Both the position numbers and the translations under genes were made by a program. A stretch of 64,000 bases of DNA, taken from positions 1,116,001 through 1,180,000 of the forward strand of contig JBHGNT010000015.1 in NCBI GenBank assembly GCA_043228905.1, in the 5' to 3' direction. The stretch's first letter is position 1. Every line of letters begins with the position of its first letter. The DNA comes from Azolla caroliniana. Its lineage: Eukaryota > Polypodiophyta. Shown piece after piece: positions 1 through 10,700 of this stretch. The notes beneath the pieces are model-generated. The model was not told the origin of the DNA, searched no databases, and was given only the letters and a program-made list of their open reading frames with translations.

Positions 1-2116
1 GAAATAGCAGCAAAGTTAAAAGCAATGACATAACATGCTATCAATGTGCCAGGAAAGGCCACAAGAAACCTGATTGCCGCTCTTACAAAGCAGAACTTAA
101 AAGAAAAAAGAATTCTGGAGATAAGAGAAAAGACAAGACTAATGCACATGACAGCCAAAAGGACGAAGAGAACGCTAATTTGGCCTCTAATGTAGTAATA
201 GAGGAGCTATCAGATGTTGAGGGCATTTTATGTGCTACGTTTTCAGCTAATGATACTTACGCATATGATGCCTCTCTAAATATTCATTCAGAGGACATGT
301 GCATCACTAAGAATGATCTTATTGATGCTTTGCTGACTGTCAATGATGCATTGGCCCAAACATGGATAGTTGACTCTGGTGCTTTATTTCATGTGATTCC
401 GATCAAGGAGTGTTTTTCTACTTTTACTGTAGGCCGCCATGGCCATGTATACCTTGGAAACAATCATGCATGTTCCATTGAGGGTATTGGCACTGTGCGC
501 TTTTCTACAAATGGCATTAATGAGCTGGTTTTGCATAATGTGCATTATGTACCAGGGATCAAGAAGAGCTTGCTTTTGGTGGGGCAAATGGATATGCATG
601 GTTCTAGGATTCACTTTGAGAGAGGATCATGGAAAATGACAGAAGGTTCGAGGCTGATAGTGAAAGGCACAAAGAAAGGAACTCTTTATTGCTTATGGAA
701 ATGCTATATCAGGCAAATTTATTGCTTTGGTTGAAGTTCACTCCCATATGGAGTTGTGGCATAAGAGACTTGGCTAAAGGCACAAAGCTTGATTTCAGTA
801 ATGAATGCCAATATGGAAAGCAAGTGAAGCGTTCCTTTTACTCTAGTGTGTCTCGTAAGTCTTGTGTACTGGATCTGTTCATTCTAATGCGTGTCGCATG
901 CCCACCAAATCTATGGGGGGTGCAATGTATTTTATCTCATTTGTTGATGATTTCTCTAGGAAAATTTGGGTTCAATTGTTTAAATCTAAGGATGAAGCCT
1001 TAGTTGCATTTAAGCGTTTTTATGCATTTGTGACCACTCAAACAGGCAGAAAACTGAAATGTTTGCGTACGAACAATGGTGGTGAATATACAAGTGCTGA
1101 ATTCAAGAAATTTTGTGAAATTTTGGGTATTAAGAGGGAGCTTATTGTTCCATACAGCCCCTCTTCTAATGGTGTGGCTGATCGATATAACATGACACTT
1201 TGTGAGAGAGTGAGATGCATGCTATCCACCGCTAATCTCCCTCATGGATTTTGGGGAGAGGCACTCAAAACTGCAGTGCATGTATGCAATAGATCCCCTC
1301 ACGCATCTGTAAAGGGTGACATCCCTTAAGATGTTTGGTTTGGCAAACCTGCTTCATATGATCACTTACGTGTATTTGGCTGTGAGGCTTTTGTACATAT
1401 AAGGCCTGAGCTGAGAAACAAACTTGATGCCAAGTCCATTAAGGGCCTCTTCATGGGATATGGTGAAAAAGGAGAAATGCGTTATAGGATTTGGATTCCC
1501 CAGCTCAAGAAGGTTATACACAGCCGACATGTTGTTGTCAATGAGGCAAGGCTGCTTCAAAACAATTGTGCCTCAAAAGATGACCATAAAAGGTTTAGTT
1601 ATCAGCATGACCAGCCACCTGTTAGACCCAGTTTTGACCATCAGGATCCACCACAAGGGACTGAAAATATTGATCAATCAGTGGTTTTGGAGCCAGAAGA
1701 TGTTGGACAGCAAGATGAGGATCCTGAGAGGAATATGCAGCCAAATAATAATGCTGAAAATGGCACTGAAAATAATGGACAGCAGCCTAACAATGATGAT
1801 TTAGACATGCCACCTAATGTTGATCCATTACCTAACAATATGGATCATTGGGTGAGACGTTGTACTCGTATAAGACGAAATGTGAGTAGATTTGACCCCT
1901 CGTTGCACTACATAATGTTGACCAATGAGGGAGAACCTCTTACATATAAAGAGGCAAAAGCATGTGAGCACAGCAATAAGTGGGAGCTTGCTATGCAAGA
2001 AGTGATTAAGGCTTTGCATTCAAATAATACTTGGGACTCGGTTGAACTGCCCAAAGGAAGGAAAGCTATTCCTAACAAATAGGTATATAAAACCCGTTGA
2101 TGACAAACCCAAGTAT
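1..2116 (+). pseudogene. Ty1/copia gag-pol relic, copy 1 (truncated both ends)
   Basis: The fragment starts inside gag, just before an intact CCHC zinc knuckle (CYQC...GHKK..DC, about 31-75). It continues through the aspartic protease (TWIVDSGALFHV, about 360-395), the pre-integrase segment, the integrase core (DDFSRKIWVQ near 950; GGEY near 1080; VPYSPSSNGVADRYN near 1150), the integrase/RT linker (WVRRCTRIRR) and the first residues of reverse transcriptase (ELPKGRKAIPNK, ending 2082). It is disabled by frameshifts near 700-860, by TAA at 1327-1329 and by TAG at 2080-2082. The catalytic Asp of the integrase DNGGEY-type motif reads Asn. It stops abruptly at 2116, where the LTR of an oppositely oriented copy of the same family begins. 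Family identity comes from near-identical translation to 3764-6295. Confidence 0.93.
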
Positions 2117-2431
2117 TGTAAGGGTTAGGACTGATGTCAATAGGTCTAAGGAATACTCTGGATTCACCCTAGTATAGGCCCTTTAGATGCAATAGTGGAG
2201 CTATGGTAGAAAAGATAGAGAGAGAGCAATAGTTGGAGGAGCTCACCTTTTGAAGTGAGATCCAAAAGTTTTTAACTTATGTTTTATATGGCCCATTTAG
2301 GGTTTGCCAAGTTCACATTGAACTTGGCCCAAAAATAACAAAAAAGGTGATGAATGACTTTTGGCCTTTATAAATAGGCCTATATACATGTTCACACTAT
2401 AAGGGGGTCATTTAGGGCCTTTACCCCAACA
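2117..2431 (-). repeat. 3' LTR of copia copy 2
   Basis: 315 bp, TG...CA bounded on either strand. It aligns over its full length with 6386-6707. The internal GA tract is shorter than in the 5' LTR. It abuts the coding relic at 2116 directly. Confidence 0.93.
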
Positions 2432-2442
2432 ACCTCCCACTT
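2432..2442 (-). other. Polypurine tract of copia copy 2
   Basis: In element orientation this reads AAGTGGGAGGT and lies immediately 5' of the 3' LTR (TGTTGGGG). This is the expected site and composition for plus-strand priming. Confidence 0.8.
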
Positions 2443-2466
2443 AAAGGCATAAATGACGCCTTTAAG

Positions 2467-5400
2467 CTACGTGACTCCCACCATTTGTATACATATCTGA
2501 TGTTGTGCTTTGGGTAAGCACTTGGTCAGTACATCCACAGGGTTCTGTGATGTGTGGACCTTTATCAATGTGATAAGGTCATCCTCAAGCACTTCTCGAA
2601 TGAAGTGATATCGCACATCAATATGTTTTGTGCGTGCATGAAACATAGCATTCTTTTCCAAACAGATGGCACTCTGGCTATCACAACCAAGAATGGGTGC
2701 CTTTTCAGGCAAACCAAACTCACTGCATAGACGTGCTAACCATATTGCTTCCTTGTAAGCCTCGGTGGCTGAGATATATTCTGCCTCAGTAGTGGACAGA
2801 GCAACAACCTTTTGCAGCCTACTACACCATGATATAGCACCACCTGCAAGTGTGAATACATAGCCACTTGTGGATTTCCGTGTATCCACATCACCTGCCA
2901 TGTCAGTGTCACAAAAACCCTTCAGCTCTAATGGGCCTTTTCCATAACAGAGGCATTTATTTTTAGTCCCTTAGTACCTCATAATGGACTTTACTACATT
3001 CCAATGTGCCTTGCCCGGATTAGCCATGAATCGGCTTACAACTCCCACTGCATAGACAATATCAGGTCTAGTAGCAAACATAGCATACATAAGTGAACCA
3101 CAAGCTGAAGCGTAAGGTACACATTGCATTTCACTGATTGCTTCTTGTGTCTTAGGACAATCTTCCTTAGAGACTTTATCATATGGCTGTAATGGCACTC
3201 CTAGAGGCTTTGCGACAGCCATACAAAATCTGTCCAGCACCTTGTCAATGTATTTTTCTTGAGATAAATACAATGCGTGTTCCCTTTGTCTCCTAATTCT
3301 TACTAAGTACATGCTCAGCTACCCCAAGGTCTTTCATTGAAAATGCAGATTTCAGCTGCATTTTAAGGACATCAATAGTGTTCCTTTTCTTGGCAGCAAT
3401 GAGCATATCATCAACATATAGTACAAGAATGATTGGGCTGCCACTTTCATCTCTTTTAGTATACAAACAGTGATCAGCATGGCTTCTTTTGTACCCGTGT
3501 ATGAGCATAAAAGTGTCAAACTTTTTGTACCATTGTCTAGAAGCTTGTTTCAGCCCATACAAGCTTCTATTGAGCTTACATACCAAATGTTCGTTTCCAG
3601 GAATAACAAAGCCCTCACGCTGTTTCATGTAAAGCTCTTCGTCAATGTCACCATGCAAAAAAGCTGTATGTATATCCATTTGGTCTAATACCAAATCAAG
3701 TGCAGCCACTATAGCAAATAGCACTCGCAAAGTGGTCATTTTAACCACAGGAGAAAACACTTCCTAAAAATCTATGCCCTTAGTTTGAGCATATCCTTTT
3801 GCAACCAGCCTTGCTTTATACTTGGGTTTGTCATCAACGGTCTTGATTTTATATACCCATTTGTTAGGAATAGCTTTCCTTCCTTTGGACAGTTCAACCG
3901 AGTCCCAAGTATTATTTGAATGCAAAGCCTTAATCTCTTCCTGCATAGCAAGCTCCCACTTATTGTTGTGCTCACATGCCTTTGCCTCTTTATATGTAAG
4001 AGGTTCTCCCTCATCGGTCAACATTATGTAGTGCAACGAGGGGTCAAATCTACTCACATTTCGTCTTATACGAGTAGAACGTCTCACCCAATGATCCATA
4101 TTGTCAAGTAATGGATCAACATCAGGTGGCATGTCTAAATCATCATTGTTAGGCTGCTGTCCATTATTTTCAGCGCCATTTTCAGCATTATTATTTGGCT
4201 GCACATTCCTTTCAGGATCCTCACCTTGCTCTCCAACATCTTCTGGCTCCAAAACCACTGGATAATCAATATTTTCAGTCCTTTGTGGTGGATCCTAATG
4301 GTCAAAACTGGGTCTAACAGGTGGTTGGTCATGCTGAAATCTAAACCTTTTATGGTCATCTTTTGAGGCACAATAGTTTGAAGCAGCCTTGCCTCATTGA
4401 CAACAACATCTCGGCTGCGTATAACCTTCTTGAGTTGGGGTATCCAAATCCTATAACCCATTTCACCTTCTTCACCATATCCCATGAAGAGGCCCTTAAT
4501 GGACTTGGCATCAAGTTTGTTTCTCAGCTCAGGCCTTATATGTACAAAAGCCTCGCAACCAAAGACACGTAAGTGATCATCCTTAGATTTAAACAATTGA
4601 ACCCAAATTTTTCTAGAGAAATCATCAACAAATGAGATAAAATACATTGCACCCCATAGATTTGGTGGGCATGCTATACACATCAAAATGAACAAGATCA
4701 AGTACACAAGACTTACGAGACACACCAGAGTAAAAGGAATGCTTCACTTGCTTTCCATATTGGCATTCATTACAAAAATCAAGCTTCCTGCCTTTAGCAT
4801 CAAGCTTCCTTAGATTACAAAGCCTAGTGAGACCCTTTTGGCTCATATGGCCAAGTCTCTTATGCCACAACTCCATATGGGAGTGAACTTCAACCAAAGC
4901 AATAAATTTGCGCGATATAGCATTTCCATGTAAGCAATAAAGTGTTCCCCTTTTTGTGCCTTTCACAATCAGCCTTGAACCTTTTGTCATTTTCCATGAT
5001 CCTCTCTCAAAGAGAATGCTACAACCATGCATATCCATTTGCCCCACCAAAAGCAAGCTCTTCTTGATCCCTGGTACATAACGCACATTATGCAAAACCA
5101 GCTCATTAGTGCCATTTGTAGAAAAACGCACATTGCCAATACACTCAATGGAACATGCATGATTGTTTCCAAGGTATACATGGCCATGGCTGCCTACAAT
5201 AAAAGTAAAAAAACACTCCTTGATAGGATTCACATGAAATGAAGCACCGGAGTCAACTATCCATGTTTGGGCTAATGCATCATTGACAGTCAGCAAAGCA
5301 TCAATAAGATCATTCTTAGTGATGCACATGTCCTCTGAAGGAATATTTAGAGAGGCATCATATGCATAAGTATCACTTGCTGAAAAACTAGCACATAAAA

Positions 5401-6295
5401 TGTCCTCATCATCTGATAGCTCCTCTATGAATACATTAGAGGCCAATTTGGCCTTCTCTTCGTCCTTTTGGTTGTCATGTGCATTAGTCTTGTCCTTTCT
5501 CTTATCTCCAGAATTCCTTTTTCTTTCAAGTTCTGCTTTGTAAGAGTGGCAATCAAGTTTCTTGTGGCCTTTCTTGCCACACTGATAGTATGTTACGTCA
5601 TTGCTTTTAACTTTCTTGCTATTTTCCCTTTCTTGACTTTTGCTTTTGTTCTTATGTGCATAGTTACTTCTTTTATTTGTCTTACCTCTAACCATGTTGG
5701 CTGAGTTGAAACCTTCTCCACTTGCTTTTCTCCTAATCTCTTCATTGAGTATGGAGCCCCTAACACCATCAAAGGTCAAGTTGGGGCTATTAGATGATAA
5801 GACGACCAATGTCTCCCATGAGTCAGGTAGTGTCATTAACAAGAAAATGGTTTTGAGCTTATCATCAAAAGGAGTCATTCCTGAGTCTTGTAGCTGTGAT
5901 AAGGTACCTGTAAATAAGGACAAGTGTTCAGCTGCACTCTTGGACTCATCCAATTGCATGCCAACAAGCTTTCGCATTAGGTGTACTTGATTAACAAGTG
6001 TATTGTTTTCATATGTAGCCTTCAACTTTGCCCATATTTTAGAAGCAGATTCCAACCCTTTGAGATCTACCAAGATCTCATCAGAAATAGCCATCTTAAT
6101 ATATATGACAGCCTTTTTGTTTAAAATTTGCCATGCATCTTCTGACATGTTCTCTGGTTTTTTTGCTTCCAACGCCCTCTCACAATCCTTCAAAAAAAGA
6201 ATTCCTTGCATTCTTTCCTTCCACAAGTCGAAACTTGTTCCCTCAAATCGTCGAATCTCAAAAAGATTCTTCACTTCTGAGGAGGATGACGCCAT
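2467..6295 (-). pseudogene. Copia gag-pol polyprotein (disabled)
   Basis: Starts at ATG 6295 and is open to 4625 (556 codons). Parts in order are a UBN2-type gag, a zinc knuckle in which the first Cys is Tyr (YYQC...GHKK..DC), protease (TWIVDSGASFHV), pre-integrase (LWHKRLGHMS) and the start of integrase. A G-run near 4652-4655 is 2 nt short relative to copy 1 and shifts the frame. Most of the integrase core is missing through an in-frame 366-nt deletion. Reverse transcriptase follows (WVYKIKTVDDKPKYKAR; YVDDM near 3400) with an in-frame TAG at 3761-3763, a frameshift near 3315 and TAA near 2971. RNase H closes the frame (STTEAEYISA; DSQSAI; TKHIDVRYHF; end 2467). It cannot be autonomous: integrase is deleted and the RT is interrupted. 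Confidence 0.93.
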
Positions 6296-6370
6296 AGCTT
6301 ACAATAAAGAGGTCTGAACACCTATTCTTTGTTGTACAGCAACTATGCAAAAGTTTAGAAACCCTAAATT

Positions 6371-6383
6371 CGCTCTGATACCA
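6371..6383 (-). other. Primer-binding site, initiator tRNA-Met type
   Basis: In element orientation this reads TGGTATCAGAGCG, two bases after the 5' LTR end. It is the standard plant copia primer site complementary to the 3' end of initiator tRNA-Met. Confidence 0.95.
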
Positions 6384-6385
6384 GT

Positions 6386-6707
6386 TGTAAGGGTTAGGAC
6401 TGATGCCAATAGGGCTACGGAATACTCAGGATTCACCCTAGTATAGGCCCTTTAGATGCAATAGTGGAGCTATGGTAGAAAAGAGAGAGAGAGAGAGAGA
6501 GAGCAATAGTTGGAGGAGCTCACCTTTTGAAGTGAGATCCAAAAGTTTTTAACTTATGTTTTATATGGCCCATTTAGGGTTTGCCAAGTTCACATTGAAC
6601 TTGGCCCAAAAATAACAAAAAAAGTGATAAGTGACTTTTGGCCTTTATAATAAGCCTATATACATGTACACACTATAGGGGGGTCATTTAGGGCCTTTAC
6701 CCCAACA
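6386..6707 (-). repeat. 5' LTR of copia copy 2
   Basis: 322 bp, homologous along its whole length to 2117-2431. It contains a (GA)n tract near 6483-6504. The first element-orientation bases are TGTTGGGG. Confidence 0.93.
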
Positions 6708-7970
6708 GATCAAATTTCTTTTTTGCCCATGGGTGTTGTACAATGCATGTACAACAGATATTGCCTTTGGAAATTTATCTGCAAATCTGAAATTTTCTGT
6801 TTTCAATGTGGCTATATGTATATCATTGGCTGGTACTTGTTTGTACCTTAGTTCACTTGTGTGAGAGTCCAAGCTTGGTTTTTTTTGCTTAAGTTGGTCC
6901 TCCTTTTGGGCTAACAAATCATGATTGGCAGCAGTGACAATAGCCATCTTATGCACATCAAGAAGATTGAGGGCGCACATAATTTTGCGGTATGGAAAAA
7001 GCAATGCTACAACATCTTGCTGCAGAAGAAGCATGCAAAGCCTATTAAAGTCGAAGGGGTAAAGCCTACAAATATAGACCAAGATGATTGGCAAGAGTTG
7101 AACGAGCTTCCATGATCAACTATTAAGTTGTCAATTTCTGATGCCTTGTTTAATATTGAAGGTTTGGACTTTGCCTATTCTATATGGACTAGACTAGAGG
7201 AATTGTATGCCCAAAAGATGGCAGCTAGCAAAGTTTATTGGCTTAAGAAACTTATGGATTTGCGCATATGACAGAGGGCACACCCATGTCAACTCACCTG
7301 AGTGAGTTCAATTCCATTTTCAACCAGCTAGTTGCCTTGAAATTCATCATTGATGATGAGTTTAAGGCCACGTTTTTATTTTCACCTTGTCAGAAAGTTG
7401 GGATACTTTCAGGACTACTATGAGCAATTTAAATGCAATGTTTCTTTATGCTGATGTAGAGAGTTCTCTACTCAAGGAAGACATGAGTTAGCAAAACAAT
7501 GCATCCAATAAGTCCTCTAGTGCATTGCATACTAGGGGTAGGTCGCAGCAGAGGCAAATTTAATAGTTATGGTCGTAATAAATCACATGGTAAACAGGTA
7601 GAATGCCATCACTGTGGTAAAAAGGGTCACTTTAATCGTGATTGTTTCAAATGGAAGAAAGAGAAAGGAAAGGGCAAGAAGATAGATCATTACATAGAAG
7701 AGAAGAGAGACATTCAACCGAGGAAAAGCAATGCTAAAATTGAAGAGGTGAATGTAGTCACTCATGACAGTGATAGTGGAAATGATGTACTCTTTGTCTC
7801 TTCATGCCATAGAGAACATGCTTTACTTGCAGATACGAATGGTGACATGCACACTTAGATACCCGATTCCGGTGCTTCGTTTCATGTCACCCCTCATCGT
7901 GAGTGTTTTCAGATTACACAAGGGGTCGACATGGTGTTGTCCATCTTGGGGACAACTATACATGTGAAAT

Positions 7971-8242
7971 CATAGTACGTAAAATTCATGTTCGTCTAGC
8001 ATAACATTCGTTTTCCTACGTTGGAAAACAAATGCGAATGTTATTCAAACATTCTTGTGTTTTTATTTGTTTTTTTACCCCTTTTTTAGGTTTTTTCCTT
8101 TTTTTTAGGTTTATTTACCTCATAATAAATAGTTAATCCAAAAGTATGGTATTTACCATTCTTCGAGGGTGTTTACCATACTCAAATGTTTCAATCATTC
8201 GTGAATGATCATGCACGTATGGTACATGTGGTTCATGCTATG
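7971..8242. mobile_element. hAT-like MITE with 8-bp TSD
   Basis: 272 bp of AT-rich non-coding DNA splits the copia protease/pre-integrase region. The octamer TGTGAAAT occurs at 7963-7970 and again at 8243-8250. Removing one octamer plus the insert rejoins the copia frame (…DNYTCEI + AGT…). The ends are imperfect inverted repeats starting CATAG and ending CTATG. Eight-bp duplications and short CA…TG termini are typical of hAT elements. There is no transposase, so it is non-autonomous. Confidence 0.75.
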
Positions 8243-8818
8243 TGTGAAATTGCAGGTACTAGCACTATGCAATTACAGTTTCAGCATGGTTCTGCTTTCA
8301 CACTTCAGCATGTACGGCATGTACCTCAACTCAAGAAGAGCTTGGTTAGCACAGAGGACAGCTAGATGACGATGGATTTCAGACCACCTTTGGTGATGGG
8401 AAATGGAAGATTTGTAAGGGACCTAGAGTTATTGCCAAAGGTAGTAAAAGTGATACTTTGTATCCGCTCCATGTATCTAGTGTGAGTGACCATGTTGTTG
8501 CCATAACCGAGCAGCCAAGTGTTAAATTACTAGATAGCTATTACACTTTAAGAGAAAAAGGTACTACAGCTATTGACTTATAAATTGTTGTCTCTACTCT
8601 TCAAGGTTTAAGGTAAAGAATGATATAAGAAAAAAACATTTCTTTGTGGCATGGCCGGTTGAGACACATGAGTGAAATTGGTATGAAAGTACTTTCTCGT
8701 TTGGGCTAGTTGCCTTGTCTTCGTTATGCTGATTTTGAGCATTGTGATCATTGCTTTTATGGTAAACATGTACAAACATCTCATAAAAAGTCTCTTTCAC
8801 TGAAGTCTTTGTTGGAGG

Positions 8819-9110
8819 GTGGCAGCTCCAGACATGCACTCTCTTTCATCTTTATTATCTTTGTTCTAAATTCTCTCTTTTCCTAGATTCTTCTCTCTCT
8901 AGAATCTGCGACTCTTTAAATGCCTTCTTTGTCTAGAATCTGCAACGCTTTAAACGCCTTTTCTCTCTTCCACTTTTTCCAAGATATTCCCTCTTATTCC
9001 TAGTTTATTGCACCTATTTTGTATAAATAGGCTTTACCAACCTCTTTTGTAAAGACTTTTACTTTTGTTGCTACTTAAAAACATCTTTTGGGAAAATCGC
9101 ATGCATAAAT
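8819..9110 (+). other. Unassigned segment replacing the integrase of the second copia relic
   Basis: Pyrimidine-rich DNA with a repeated 'TCTAGAATCTGC' motif (about 8902 and 8932) and a TATAAATAGG box near 9021, lying where integrase codons should be. The TATA box and CT-rich context resemble part of an LTR, but no second copy or clean boundary is visible, so the origin is unsettled. Confidence 0.35.
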
Positions 9111-9680
9111 AACCCAAAAAGACCGAGGAAGTACGTAGGGTTGTATTCCCAGAAGAAATACCTTTTAGATAGAAAAATGTGCCCACTGAACAGCAGCAAA
9201 CACCTGCTGTAAACTTACCTGCAAATGCAGAAAATGAGGCTGGAAATGATCAGCCAGCTTTTGCCCATAATGATGAGCCACCAAATGTGCAGGAACAGCT
9301 AGAACAGCAAGCTGTTAATGCTGATTTGCAGGCTGAAATGACTGGATAGCAAGTTGAAAATGATGATTTGCAGGCTCAACAGCTACCAAACAATGAGCAT
9401 TGGGTTAGGAGATCGTCTAGAGTTATTACACAGCCCGACAGATTTGTTCCTGATGCAAACAGTGTGGCTGATTATGTCATAGTGACTGGTTGTGGCGAAC
9501 CGTCTTGCTTCAAGGAAGCAATGGACAGACAGGGCAACAAGAAATGGTATAAAGCCATGTTGTCAAAGATGGAATCTCTTGAGAAAAATGACACTTGGGA
9601 TTTGGTGCAGTTGCCCAAAGGGCAGAAAACACTTCCATGCAAATGGGTTTATAAACCCTAATCCTCGCGCTACCCTTCAG

Positions 9681-10700
9681 CCATCAATTGCCAGAGGCTT
9701 CGATGTAGACACAGCCTCATCATCAATGACAATGAGAGTACAAAAGTAGTATATACAACTTCTAAGCCAATGAGCAGAAGAGCTGTGAGAAAACCATTGT
9801 GGGAGCTGTACTGCCATCCCAGCAACTGATTATCTATGAATGAGCTGACGCCATCAATTGCCAAAGCCTTCGATGTAGACACAGCCTCATCATCAATGAC
9901 AATGAGAGTACAAAAGTAGTATATACAACTTCTAAGCCAATGAGCAGAAGAGCTGTGAGAAAACCATTGTGGGAGCTGTACTGCCATCCCAGCAACTGAT
10001 TATCTATGAATGAGCTGACGCCATCAATTGCCAAAGGCTTCGATGTAGACACAGCCTCATCATCAATGACAATGAGAGTACAAAAGTAGTATATACAACT
10101 TCTAAGCCAGACGATCTCTATCTCAACAATAAGCAGAAGAGCTGTGAGAAAACCATTGTGGGAACAGTACTGCCATCCCAGCACCTGATTATCTATGAAT
10201 GAACTAACACCATCAATTGCCAGAGGCTTCGATGTAGACGCAGCCTCATCATCAATGACAATGAGAGTACAGAAGTAGTATATACAACTTCTAAGCCAGA
10301 CAATCTCTATCTCAACAATGAGCAGAAGAGCTGTGAGAAAACCATTGTGGGAGCTGTACTGCCATCCCAGCAACTGATTATCTATGAATCAGCTGACGCC
10401 ATCAATTGCCAGAGGCTTCAATGTAGACACAGCCTCATCATCAATGACAATGTGAGTACAAAAGTAGTATATACAACTTCTAAGCCAGACAATCTCTATC
10501 TCAACAATGAGCAGAAGAGCTGTGAGAAAACCATTATGTGAGGCCATCAATTGCCAGAGGCTTCGATGTAGACACAGCCTCATCATCAATGACAATGAGA
10601 GTACAAAAGTAGTATATACAACTTCTAAGCCAGACGATCTCTATCTCAACAATGAGCAGAAGAGCTGTGAGAAAACCATTGTCGGAGCTGTACTGCCATC
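9681..10700. repeat. Young tandem array, six units of 145-189 bp
   Basis: Units begin CCATCAATTGCC at 9681, 9851, 10021, 10210, 10399 and 10544, giving periods of 170, 170, 189, 189 and 145 bp. The 170-bp form lacks a ~19-bp block (around 'CCAGACGATCTCTATC') present in the 189-bp form. Unit-to-unit identity is very high. Because 189 is a multiple of three, the minus strand stays open for about 179 codons across the 189-bp units, but the 170- and 145-bp units break that frame, so I do not call a protein. Confidence 0.93.

Larger units (their letters stand above)
2117..6707 (-). mobile_element. Ty1/copia retrotransposon, copy 2 (complete structure, inactive)
   Basis: A two-LTR element read on the minus strand. 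The 5' LTR is 6386-6707, the primer site 6371-6383, gag-pol 6295-2467, the polypurine tract about 2432-2442 and the 3' LTR 2117-2431. LTR ends in element orientation are TGTTGGGG and CCTTACA. The flanking pentamers (AGTAT at 2112-2116, GATCA at 6708-6712) do not match, so no target-site duplication survives. Sequence right of the element does not resume copy 1, so this is not a simple insertion into it. The LTRs differ at roughly ten substitutions plus a GA-microsatellite length change, suggesting a moderately recent insertion. Confidence 0.92.
6921..9661 (+). pseudogene. Relic of a second Ty1/copia family (gag to RT start)
   Basis: Recognisable pieces in order: gag N-terminus (IKKIEGAHNFAVWKKQ, from about 6950), gag middle with stops, zinc knuckle CHHCGKKGHFNRDC (about 7605-7650), protease (PDSGASFHVTPHRECF, about 7862-7910), the post-protease segment (HVRHVPQLKKSLVS, about 8307-8350), pre-integrase (LWHGRLRHMSEIGM, about 8646) and integrase zinc region (HCDHCFYGKH). 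Most of the integrase is absent. The integrase/RT linker and RT start follow (HWVRRSSRV; KNDTWDLVQLPKGQKTLPC, to 9661). Numerous stops and frameshifts mark it as old. It is clearly distinct in sequence from the 1-6707 family. The 213 bp between 6708 and 6920 are unrecognised. The RT is cut off just before the tandem array at 9681. Confidence 0.85.

Noticed and set aside
2112-6712. Target-site duplication for copia copy 2
   Set aside because: AGTAT on the left and GATCA on the right do not match, so no duplication is claimed.
6684-7094. Minus-strand 136-codon frame at the start of the second copia relic
   Set aside because: Its right half is antisense to the clear gag reading IKKIEGAHNF… on the plus strand, and the left half matches nothing recognised.
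9681-10700. Regular repeats considered as a CRISPR array
   Set aside because: Units are contiguous and 145-189 bp long with no unique spacers, and the DNA is plant nuclear. It is a plain tandem array.
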